Positions 1 to 6,064 of a stretch of 6,649 nucleotides of DNA are shown piece by piece. Each line of letters begins with the position of its first letter. The first letter of the stretch is position 1. The notes under the pieces were generated by a model, which saw only the letters and a list, made by a program, of their open reading frames with translations, was not told where the DNA came from and did not search any database. The position numbers and the translations under genes are program-made. Source of the DNA: Deltaproteobacteria bacterium (lineage in GTDB: Bacteria; Desulfobacterota; DSM-4660; Desulfatiglandales; HGW-15); NCBI GenBank assembly GCA_019308985.1, contig JAFDHB010000186.1:1-6649 (forward strand), written 5' to 3'.

Positions 1-29
1 ATCAAATATAGTTCATATATTTGCTGTTG

Positions 30-246
30 TGGTCCCTGGAGGCCTTTTCTCAAGGCTCAATATCGCTCCTGGGCCATTCTCACGCCCCCATTGTCCTCAT
101 AGGGCTCCATTGATAGGGGCGAGAGATAGAGGCTCCGATGGAGATGATCTTCTGGGGCTACCGCGGCCTTCGATTACCTGTTTGGTGTGCTTGTAAGTGA
201 CTAGGAGGAATTTGATTGAGCCTTGAGAAAAGACCTCCAGGGACCA
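30..246. repeat. Long inverted repeat, 32-bp arms with one mismatch
   Basis: Positions 30-61 are the reverse complement of 215-246 with one mismatch (C at 43). The arms enclose 153 bases. Allowing a 3-base bulge (212-214), pairing continues at 62-70 with 203-211 (7 of 9), so the imperfect stem reaches about 40 bp. The left arm can also fold on itself (GCCTT 42-46 with AAGGC 52-56). Arms this long and exact are not expected by chance. The enclosed DNA shows no transposase and I find no target-site duplication outside the arms. Candidates are a MITE-like element, a remnant of an insertion sequence, or a large structured RNA or cruciform. The function is unknown. Confidence 0.85.
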
Positions 247-247
247 G

Positions 248-263
248 TGATCGCGGTCGATCA
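248..263. repeat. Perfect 6-bp hairpin TGATCG-CGGT-CGATCA
   Basis: TGATCG (248-253) and CGATCA (258-263) are exact inverted copies around a 4-base CGGT loop. The hairpin begins one base after the right arm of the 30-246 inverted repeat. No T run follows it in either direction, so it is not a standard terminator. It could be a protein-binding site, part of the neighbouring repeat element, or chance. Confidence 0.4.
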
Positions 264-351
264 GGCTTTGGGCGGTAGCCTGTCCAGGTTTTGAAGTGCC
301 CTTAACTCTTCTGAGGGGCGACCAGAACGGTCTTAAATAGCTTGCAAAGCT

Positions 352-2886
352 TCAAGAGGCCATGAACTTTTGCCTCGCCTTTTTTGCCTTGATCTGGTCG
401 ATTTTGTTTATGAGTGCCCTCAGGTACTTTGCAAGCTCTTCCACCCGCTGGAACCTCTCGCTTGGATCCTTTGCAAGCGCCCTGTCCACGATCTGTTCAA
501 GGGGCCTCGGTATCTTGGGGTTGATGCTCCGGGGAGGGGGATGCTTGACCTGGGTGATCTGATAAAATAGGTTTGTCAATGTTTCACCATGAAAGGGCAA
601 CTGACCGGTAAGCAACTGAAAGAGGACGATTCCAAGGGAAAAGATGTCTGAACGGCCGTCTATTTTTTGCCCATTGATTTGCTCAGGCGACATGTAGTTG
701 GGCGTCCCGAGGATTATGCCGCTCTTGGTCTCTGAAGAGGACACGGCCTTGGCAATACCGAAATCAGTGACCTTGACCCTGCCGTTTTTCAGCAACATGA
801 TGTTTGCCGGCTTTATGTCCCTGTGAATGACCCCCTGTCCATGGGCGTAGTTGAGGGCAGAGGCAGTCTCCTCGACAAGGTAGAGCACCTTCCTTATGGG
901 CAGCAGTGTGTCTTTCTGACAGTACTTGATCAAGTTTTCTCCCTCCAGGTATTCCATGGCCATGTATGTGAGGTCATAGTCTTCTCCCACATCATAGATA
1001 GCCACAATAGAACGGTGAGAGAGTTTTCCGGCTATTTCCGCTTCCCTGAAAAAGCGCTGCTTTATGTCGTTGATCTTGCCTTCTTCAAATTCGTCGGAAA
1101 AGCGGATCGTCTTTATTGCCACGAGACGGTTGATCTTGGGGTCCCTTGCCTTATACACAATACCCATGGCACCTTGACCCAGCTCACCGATTATCTCGTA
1201 GCGGCCCACGGTCGGCGTGATGTCCAGACTTTCTCCAATGACGATTTTCCCCTCCTGTTGGCCGTCCTTGCCCACGAGGTGCGAGGGTCCCACCAATTTT
1301 TTCAGCTTGGCCACGCGCTGGTTGAGGTCCCGGTAGTTCCGGTTGTTTTGGAGTATGTACTCGTAAACGGATACTGCCTTATGGGGCATCCTTTTTCGCT
1401 CGTAATCAAGCCCGAGATTGTATACTACGTCCATCATGGTCTCGTCCAAGGGACACTTTCTGAACTTTTCATAGGCCAGATCCAACAGTCCCTGGCTCTG
1501 GAGACTCAGCCCCAGCATCCTATTTGTTTCTATGCTCTCTTGGGAGGAAAGGCCGAGTGCTCTCTGCCTGATAACGAAGTCTTTGATGCTCAGGAACGCA
1601 AACATTGTTATTACCGAGAGGGTGATATACACGGCCTTGAACCACAAGTCCAGGGACATAAATGATGTGACACCGATGATGATTGCCAAGAATATGAGAC
1701 CTATAGCCAGGCCCAGTCTGTTCACTAAGTTCAAGGGAGGCATAAAGAGCGCCGCGACAATGGTGAATATGAAGAGAAGTATGATCTCGATAAAGACCAT
1801 GTTTCCGGGGCGTTTGAGGTATCTCCCCGTCATCAGATTCTCGATGATGTTTGCGATCAGCTCAATCCTGGGCATGGACGCATCGACGGGTGTGCTCACG
1901 GCATTGGAACCATCGGCGGTATATCCAATGAGGACAATCTTATCCTTAAACACGGCCGGCACCTTCTTGACCCTGAGGATGTCAGCAAAGGAGTAATAGG
2001 GAAAAGACCGCCTCCCCCCGTTGAATTTGATAAATATTTGTCCCTGGAATGCGGGAATGATCTCACGCTTCAGTCGTATCCCTTTCCCTTTAACGATGAC
2101 ATCTTCGGCCTGCTGGCCCAGGTAATCAAGTGTCAACCGAAAGGGGAGGGAAGGGATGAGCAAGCCCCTGTAATTTATGAAGAGGAGATGAACCTGCCCC
2201 TTCATCAGTTCGTTGGGGGATAGGTTTATGTGACCTATCCCGAGGCTGTTTTTCAAGAGCTCCGGAAACGGAGCAATGAGCTGATTCACGGGCAATATGC
2301 CATCGGCATCTATCTTGACATCGAGGGCAAGCCTCTTGAGAAGGGAGCTATCGTCCAGGAGTAGTTCGGTGTCATACTTGCCGTAGCGACCAACAACGGG
2401 CAGAACAACGTTACCCGATTGTTCAATGGTCTCCACTAGCCTGCGGTCATTGTCCAGTCGTTCTTCTATGCTCTTAAGCTCCCGGAGGATCCAGGCATCC
2501 CCCCGGGAGCCGTTTCTTCTCTTCTTGATCTCCTTATAAAGCCGCTCTACCTCGGCCAGGCCTTGATTCTGTTCTTTTTCAGGGTAAAGGATGTCGAGCC
2601 CGATTATTTTTGCTCCATTGCTCCTCAGTATGGAAATCATCTCCGCGATATAGCGCCTGGGCCATGGCCACGGCCCGAGTTGTTTCAAACTCTTTTCATC
2701 TATGTTGACGATCGCAATTTTCCCCCTACCAGGGGTTCGTGGAAGGTCAAGTCTCATTTCTATCCCGTAGATGATCTTTTCTAGGGATTCAAAAAAGGAA
2801 TAGGCTTGGAAGGAAAAGAAGGAGAATATGGCGGCTACCAAGACGCCACAAAGTATGTCGGCTCTATTGAAGGATATCTTTCCCAT
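352..2886 (-). CDS. CHASE2-domain transmembrane serine/threonine protein kinase
   Basis: This is an 844-residue receptor-type Ser/Thr kinase, numbered here from the ATG at 2886. Order: TM helix ~11-32; CHASE2 sensor ~33-340 with family-like blocks VNIDEKSLKQLGPWPWPR (60-77) and FKDKIVLIGYTADG (313-326); a charged helical insertion ~105-150; three TM helices (~362-382, 391-410, 414-434); a TPR-like linker ~460-530; and a kinase domain ~563-828. Catalytic parts are intact: glycine loop GQGAMG, VAIK lysine 592, probable helix-C Glu 615, HRDIKPAN with Asp 690, DFG Asp 708 and GTPNYMSPE (727-735). CHASE2 should face the periplasm and the kinase the cytoplasm. The ligand and substrates are unknown. 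A TTG at 2892 is an alternative start two codons upstream. Neither start has a clear Shine-Dalgarno, so ATG is preferred. The same architecture, including the linker, is known in a widespread proteobacterial family. The gene is divergent from the pilus-type cluster. Confidence 0.95.
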   Translation of the reverse strand: MGKISFNRADILCGVLVAAIFSFFSFQAYSFFESLEKIIYGIEMRLDLPRTPGRGKIAIVNIDEKSLKQLGPWPWPRRYIAEMISILRSNGAKIIGLDILYPEKEQNQGLAEVERLYKEIKKRRNGSRGDAWILRELKSIEERLDNDRRLVETIEQSGNVVLPVVGRYGKYDTELLLDDSSLLKRLALDVKIDADGILPVNQLIAPFPELLKNSLGIGHINLSPNELMKGQVHLLFINYRGLLIPSLPFRLTLDYLGQQAEDVIVKGKGIRLKREIIPAFQGQIFIKFNGGRRSFPYYSFADILRVKKVPAVFKDKIVLIGYTADGSNAVSTPVDASMPRIELIANIIENLMTGRYLKRPGNMVFIEIILLFIFTIVAALFMPPLNLVNRLGLAIGLIFLAIIIGVTSFMSLDLWFKAVYITLSVITMFAFLSIKDFVIRQRALGLSSQESIETNRMLGLSLQSQGLLDLAYEKFRKCPLDETMMDVVYNLGLDYERKRMPHKAVSVYEYILQNNRNYRDLNQRVAKLKKLVGPSHLVGKDGQQEGKIVIGESLDITPTVGRYEIIGELGQGAMGIVYKARDPKINRLVAIKTIRFSDEFEEGKINDIKQRFFREAEIAGKLSHRSIVAIYDVGEDYDLTYMAMEYLEGENLIKYCQKDTLLPIRKVLYLVEETASALNYAHGQGVIHRDIKPANIMLLKNGRVKVTDFGIAKAVSSSETKSGIILGTPNYMSPEQINGQKIDGRSDIFSLGIVLFQLLTGQLPFHGETLTNLFYQITQVKHPPPRSINPKIPRPLEQIVDRALAKDPSERFQRVEELAKYLRALINKIDQIKAKKARQKFMAS

Positions 2887-2917
2887 CAGCAAAAGACACT
2901 TGACATGAATACTTGAA

Positions 2918-2927
2918 TTGCCGGCAA
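2918..2927. promoter_or_regulatory. Palindrome TTGCCGGCAA, possible operator
   Basis: A perfect 10-bp palindrome lies about 32 bp upstream of the kinase ATG. On the kinase side, two copies of ACTTGA (2898-2903 and 2911-2916) sit between it and the start. Its position inside the presumed kinase leader would suit a dimeric regulator or an RNA fold, but a 10-bp palindrome can also arise by chance and no regulator is identified. Confidence 0.25.
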
Positions 2928-3027
2928 CTCTGATATTCTTATTGACTGATTAAACGTCTCGAAAAATTCCATAACAGGTTGAAATCATAAGTATTTGTAT
3001 CCAACTTACATGGAGTAATAAGATGTC

Positions 3028-3094
3028 GGAATAGTGGAATAGTGTTTAGAAACCCCTAACTTGATGAAATAGAAGACCAATATTCCATTATTCC
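3028..3094. repeat. Inverted repeat built of tandem GGAAT units
   Basis: The left arm 3028-3041 (GGAATAGTGGAATA) pairs with the right arm 3081-3094 (TATTCCATTATTCC) over 14 positions. The only deviation is one G-T pair (3034/3088), which RNA would tolerate. The loop is 39 bases. Each arm contains two GGAAT/ATTCC copies spaced 8 bases apart. If the minus-strand promoter at 3129-3157 is used, this structure falls in the 5' untranslated leader of the kinase mRNA. It resembles a dispersed intergenic repeat, but copies elsewhere in the genome cannot be seen from this window. Confidence 0.6.
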
Positions 3095-3100
3095 ATCCGA

Positions 3101-3130
3101 TTGTGAGCGAAGTCAGCCAAGTTCTATAAA
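3101..3130 (+). promoter_or_regulatory. Candidate sigma-70 promoter towards the ATPase gene
   Basis: TTGTGA (3101-3106, 4 of 6 to the -35 consensus) and TATAAA (3125-3130, 5 of 6 to the -10 consensus) are 18 bp apart. Transcription would start about 290 bp upstream of the ATPase ATG, leaving a long leader that includes the hairpin at 3364-3403. I found no better sigma-70 pair or sigma-54 (GG-N10-GC) site nearer the gene. This rests on consensus matching only. Confidence 0.3.
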
Positions 3131-3157
3131 TATATTAAATACATACTAGAAAGTCAA
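3129..3157 (-). promoter_or_regulatory. Candidate sigma-70 promoter towards the kinase gene
   Basis: Read on the minus strand, TTGACT (3157-3152) is separated by exactly 17 bp from TATATT (3134-3129), each 5 of 6 to consensus. This is the best promoter-like pair I found in the window. Transcription would begin near 3122 and give a leader of roughly 235 nt before the kinase ATG, containing the GGAAT inverted repeat. Its -10 overlaps the -10 of the plus-strand candidate, so the two directions could compete for RNA polymerase. Confidence 0.45.
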
Positions 3158-3363
3158 AACAATCTTCCAGCCAGGCTGATTCTGAGAGTATTTCCGGGTC
3201 AAGGCATGAGAATATCTTGCAAATTGCCCCTCGTGGATTATTGTGCCCGATAGACATCAACTGTGCCGAATTTAGGCAGTACATGGCTAGGAAAGGCAAT
3301 TTTCAATACAAATTGACGGACAACTCATTGTTTAGCTTGCAAATATCACAAATTCGTATTAAA

Positions 3364-3410
3364 CTTTAAGCCCTTGGTTGAAAAAGAAGGTTCCAAGGGA
3401 AAGGATGTAA
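3364..3410 (+). promoter_or_regulatory. Leader hairpin over a Shine-Dalgarno-like site and ATG-TAA start-stop
   Basis: CCCTTGG (3371-3377) pairs perfectly with CCAAGGG (3393-3399) around a 15-base loop. CTTT (3364-3367) can add four pairs with AAAG (3400-3403) across a 3-base bulge. The 3' half of the stem holds AAGGG, the only ribosome-binding-like sequence near the ATPase gene. Five bases beyond AAGGG is ATG (3405-3407), followed directly by TAA (3408-3410). This start-stop is in frame with the ATPase ATG at 3429, which has no Shine-Dalgarno of its own. The fold could control translation by reinitiation. No U run follows, so it is not a terminator. Confidence 0.4.
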
Positions 3411-3428
3411 ACGCCCTACTCGTCGACG

Positions 3429-5354
3429 ATGGATAATAAAAAGAAACCCACACAGAGTATCAAGAGAAAGCTGCCGAACAAGAAAGAACATATCTCTCGA
3501 CGTAAGCTGGGTGAGATCCTCATAGAGACAGGCCTTATCACCAAGGGCAAGCTGAGGGAGGCTCTTGAATCCCAGAGAGAATCAGGCAAGAGGTTGGGGC
3601 AGATCTTGATTGAGAAGAACCTCATATCAGAAGAGGAAATGGCTTTCTCCCTGGCAATGCAACTGAAGATACCCTATGTGGACCTCAGTAATCACGAGAT
3701 CCCGGAAAAAGTGATAGACATTATCCCTGAGGAGGTATCGCGAAAGTTCATTTGCATTCCTGTCAATCTCAGGAATAATGTACTTGACGTGGCAATGGCC
3801 GACCCCCTCGACTTGAACATCGTGAAGGACCTCCAATTCATAACCGGGTACAATATCCAACCGGCTATCTCAACCGCGTCACAGATCATGCAATACCTCC
3901 GGGAGCATTACCATCCTGAAAAGACCATCAGTGAAGTTGCAGACGAGATAGGAACTGAAGAGATCATGGAGTTTCTGCCTGAGAAGGAAGAGCCTGAGGA
4001 AGAACGGTTCGAGGAGTTGCAGGATTCTCCCTTCGTGAAGATGGTGGATCTCGTTATCAAAAATGCCATCAAAAAAGGGGCGAGCGATGTCCACATTGAG
4101 GCTCAAGAGAATCAAGTGAGGGTAAGAAACAGGATCGACGGGGTGTTGCAGGATTCAATAAAGCTGCCCAAGTGGACACAACCCATTATCATTTCCCGGA
4201 TCAAGGTCCTGGGTGGAATGGACATATCCGAGAAGAGACTACCGCAGGACGGAAGGATCAAGGTGAGGTCGAAGAATATTTCCGTTGACCTGCGTGTCTC
4301 CACGTTGCCCACTTATTACGGTGAGAAGGCCGTCATCAGGATATTAAACAAGGAGGCGACATTTCTTTCCCTGGAAGATCTGGGTCTTACTCCCAAGAAC
4401 CTGGACATGGTCAAGGGGTTCATAAAACAGCCCCAGGGACTGATCCTCATTACCGGTCCGACCGGCAGCGGAAAGACTTCCACCCTTTACGCTTGTCTCA
4501 AGGGTGTAATGTCGGACGAAGTGAATATCGTCACGGTCGAGGACCCCGTGGAATACGAACTGCCCGGGATCAACCAGGTACAAATAAATGAAAAGGTGGG
4601 ACTCACCTTCCCTTTTGTGTTGCGCTCCATTTTGAGGCAGGATCCCAATGTCATCATGATAGGCGAAATCAGGGATATGGAGACTGCTGAAATAGCGCTC
4701 CAGGCCTCCATGACAGGTCACCTTGTCTTGGCGACATTGCACACCAACGATGCGCCTTCAGCCATTACCCGCCTGGCGGACATTGGCCTGGCGCCATATC
4801 TGATCTCCTCCTCTCTTCTGGGCATTATTGCTCAAAGGCTGGTCAGGAAGATATGTCCTGAATGTAAAGAAGAATATAAGCCGAACCTTGACCTCCTGGC
4901 GCGGATCGGTCTCGACAAGAGGGAGCTGCCCTTCAAGTTCTATAGAGGGGCAGGGTGTTCAAGGTGCAACGGCGCTGGATTCAAGGGCCGTACAATCATT
5001 GAAGAAGTGATGCCCGTAGGGAGGCAGATCAGGGAGTTGATTCAAACCGGGGCCTCCACAGACCAGCTCAGGGATGCGGCCATGGCCACGGGCATGTCGA
5101 CCCTGGGACAGAGCGGCTTGAAACTCATAGAAAATGGTGTTACCACAATAGACGAGGTGTTGAAGGCGGTCCAGGATAAGGAAGAGTTGACGAGCGTATG
5201 CCCCCACTGCGGAAAGGCGGTCAATCTTGATTTCAAGGACTGCCCTTATTGCAAGAAACCCTTGCTCTTGACGTGCGAGAATTGCGGCCGTATCACTCAG
5301 CCTGAATGGGTCGTTTGTCCCTATTGCAGGAGTGAATTGGTGAAGTCGGCATGA
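3429..5354 (+). CDS. PilB/GspE-family assembly ATPase with C-terminal double zinc ribbon
   Basis: This 641-residue cytoplasmic hexameric-type ATPase would power type IV pilus or type II secretion filament assembly. A basic leader (1-24) is followed by a GspEN/MshEN domain with two 24-residue c-di-GMP-type motifs, 26-49 (KLG...Q) and 55-78 (RLG...Q), separated by five residues. An acidic linker (~173-196) precedes the motor. The motor has Walker A GPTGSGKT (343-350), the Asp box around VEDPVEYELP (370-379), Walker B MIGEIRD with Glu 413, and the His box GHLVLATLHTND (430-441). The usual tetracysteine is present (C476, C479, C510, C513). The protein then continues past the normal end near residue 585 into a ribbon-like tail with four CxxC pairs (591/594, 605/608, 616/619, 630/633), which is unusual. 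ATG 3429 is the first start after an in-frame TAA (3408-3410) and lacks a close Shine-Dalgarno. Whether it serves a pilus or a secretion system cannot be settled here. Confidence 0.95.
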   Translation: MDNKKKPTQSIKRKLPNKKEHISRRKLGEILIETGLITKGKLREALESQRESGKRLGQILIEKNLISEEEMAFSLAMQLKIPYVDLSNHEIPEKVIDIIPEEVSRKFICIPVNLRNNVLDVAMADPLDLNIVKDLQFITGYNIQPAISTASQIMQYLREHYHPEKTISEVADEIGTEEIMEFLPEKEEPEEERFEELQDSPFVKMVDLVIKNAIKKGASDVHIEAQENQVRVRNRIDGVLQDSIKLPKWTQPIIISRIKVLGGMDISEKRLPQDGRIKVRSKNISVDLRVSTLPTYYGEKAVIRILNKEATFLSLEDLGLTPKNLDMVKGFIKQPQGLILITGPTGSGKTSTLYACLKGVMSDEVNIVTVEDPVEYELPGINQVQINEKVGLTFPFVLRSILRQDPNVIMIGEIRDMETAEIALQASMTGHLVLATLHTNDAPSAITRLADIGLAPYLISSSLLGIIAQRLVRKICPECKEEYKPNLDLLARIGLDKRELPFKFYRGAGCSRCNGAGFKGRTIIEEVMPVGRQIRELIQTGASTDQLRDAAMATGMSTLGQSGLKLIENGVTTIDEVLKAVQDKEELTSVCPHCGKAVNLDFKDCPYCKKPLLLTCENCGRITQPEWVVCPYCRSELVKSA

Positions 5355-5445
5355 AGGCGGATGCCTGCTGATTTCTCCGTTGACATCGGGCCGCTACTGT
5401 AATTGTCTAGACGCGCTAAGAGGCCAGTCAGAGGACTTTGAGCCG

Positions 5446-5450
5446 AAGGG
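5446..5450 (+). promoter_or_regulatory. Ribosome binding site AAGGG for the zinc-finger protein gene
   Basis: AAGGG lies 8 bases before the ATG at 5459 and supports that start. The 104-bp gap after the ATPase stop holds no convincing terminator, so cotranscription with the ATPase gene is likely. Confidence 0.55.
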
Positions 5451-5458
5451 CACTTTGA

Positions 5459-6064
5459 ATGAAATGTAAGAATCATCCAGATCGTGAGGCCGGGGATTTT
5501 TGTGCCGGTTGCGGCATTCCCATTTGCGCAGACTGCGTGGGCGAAGAGGGAGACCAAGGCACGGTTTTGTGTTTTACATGTGCGATGCAACACTCTCTCT
5601 CCGAAGTGGGAGACACTATCAAGGATAAACGTGCCAAGTCGGTCGAGAAAAGAAAGGAAAAGAAGAAAAAGAAGTGGGGCGCCTTTCAATACTTCGTATT
5701 AGTGTCTTGCGTCCTGATTTTGGCCATGTGGGGTTTTATCCTGTTCGGCGGCCAGGAGCCGCCCAGGAATAGGGCTGATTTTGGGGCGCAGCCACGGGTG
5801 CTCCTCTTCATGGTAGACAGTGCTATCAAGCGCTACGCACATTACGAGGGCGATAATTACCCTGACGAGCTAAGGGACCTCATCCCCAAGTATCTTAATA
5901 TGGCCCGAGAGGACATGAAATTTCTCGGTATGCTGAAATATCGGAGAGACCCTGAAATGGGCTATTTATTGACCCTGGTGAACGGTTCGAAGGAAAGTGT
6001 GAATATTATCCTCACCCCGAAGGGAATAAGATACAGCCCCAAGGGGCCGAAGGGTGGTAAATGA
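5459..6064 (+). CDS. B-box-like zinc finger membrane protein with pilin-like extracytoplasmic domain
   Basis: This 201-residue protein is not a family I can name. Residues 1-45 carry a B-box-type zinc-binding pattern: C3/H6, C15/C18, C23/C26, C38/C41 and H45. A strongly basic stretch (58-72, with a run of lysines) precedes one TM helix (~76-97), so by the positive-inside rule the zinc finger is cytoplasmic and the C-terminal ~100 residues are outside. There, a helix (~112-129) followed by YEGDNYPDELRDLIPKYL (129-146) resembles the helix, Y-x-x-x-x-G-x-YP and L-x-x-L pattern of GspG-type pseudopilins, and beta-type segments follow. There is no prepilin peptidase site, so the pilin-like resemblance (inference) would belong to an unprocessed, fixed membrane protein. 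It is followed with a 4-bp overlap (ATGA) by the prepilin gene, implying coupled translation. It may be an adaptor between motor and filament. The existence of the gene is secure; the function is uncertain. Confidence 0.88.
   Translation: MKCKNHPDREAGDFCAGCGIPICADCVGEEGDQGTVLCFTCAMQHSLSEVGDTIKDKRAKSVEKRKEKKKKKWGAFQYFVLVSCVLILAMWGFILFGGQEPPRNRADFGAQPRVLLFMVDSAIKRYAHYEGDNYPDELRDLIPKYLNMAREDMKFLGMLKYRRDPEMGYLLTLVNGSKESVNIILTPKGIRYSPKGPKGGK

Larger units (their letters stand above)
1..351. other. Non-coding region downstream of the kinase gene
   Basis: I see no convincing gene here on either strand: open frames are short, with no recognisable protein motif and no well-placed ribosome site. The region lies past the 3' end of the minus-strand kinase gene, whose TGA stop is at 352-354. 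It contains a long inverted repeat (30-246) and a short perfect hairpin (248-263), listed separately. No classic intrinsic terminator (GC-rich stem followed by a U run in the minus direction) is visible between the kinase stop and position 1. The small GACC/GGTC stem at 320-332 is too weak to call. Confidence 0.6.
2887..3428. other. Divergent intergenic region between kinase and ATPase genes
   Basis: This 542-bp region separates two genes pointing away from each other and has no convincing coding frame. It is richer in A and T than the flanking genes. It contains candidate promoters in both directions around 3101-3157, an inverted repeat of GGAAT units (3028-3094), a 10-bp palindrome near the kinase start and a leader hairpin before the ATPase gene, each listed separately. 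There is also an 8-bp inverted pair AAATTGCC (3221-3228) / GGCAATTT (3295-3302), which I treat as probably incidental. I did not recognise a known riboswitch class. Confidence 0.6.

Noticed and set aside
320..332. Small GACC/GGTC hairpin just past the kinase stop as terminator
   Set aside because: It has only four base pairs and no U run follows in the kinase direction.
823..1665. A 280-codon open frame on the plus strand, antisense to the kinase gene
   Set aside because: Its translation has no recognisable domain, and the minus strand here encodes well-conserved kinase and TPR-like segments, so this is a shadow of the kinase codons.
2887..2892. TTG at 2892 as the kinase start
   Set aside because: It adds only two residues, has no Shine-Dalgarno advantage, and an ATG is available at 2886.
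2893..3428. CRISPR array, tRNA, known riboswitch or sigma-54 promoter in the intergenic region
   Set aside because: There are no regularly spaced repeats, no cloverleaf and no riboswitch core that I recognise. The nearest GG-N10 match (around 3285-3298) lacks the required GC.
4344..4742. A 132-codon minus-strand open frame inside the ATPase gene
   Set aside because: It lies opposite the Walker A, Walker B and His box of the ATPase. The protein it would encode has no recognisable features.
5380..5408. A perfect -35 box (TTGACA, 5380-5385) in the gap before the zinc-finger protein gene
   Set aside because: At 17 bp the -10 position reads TTGTCT, a poor match. The better TGTAAT is only 12 bp away, too close. 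An internal promoter cannot be supported.
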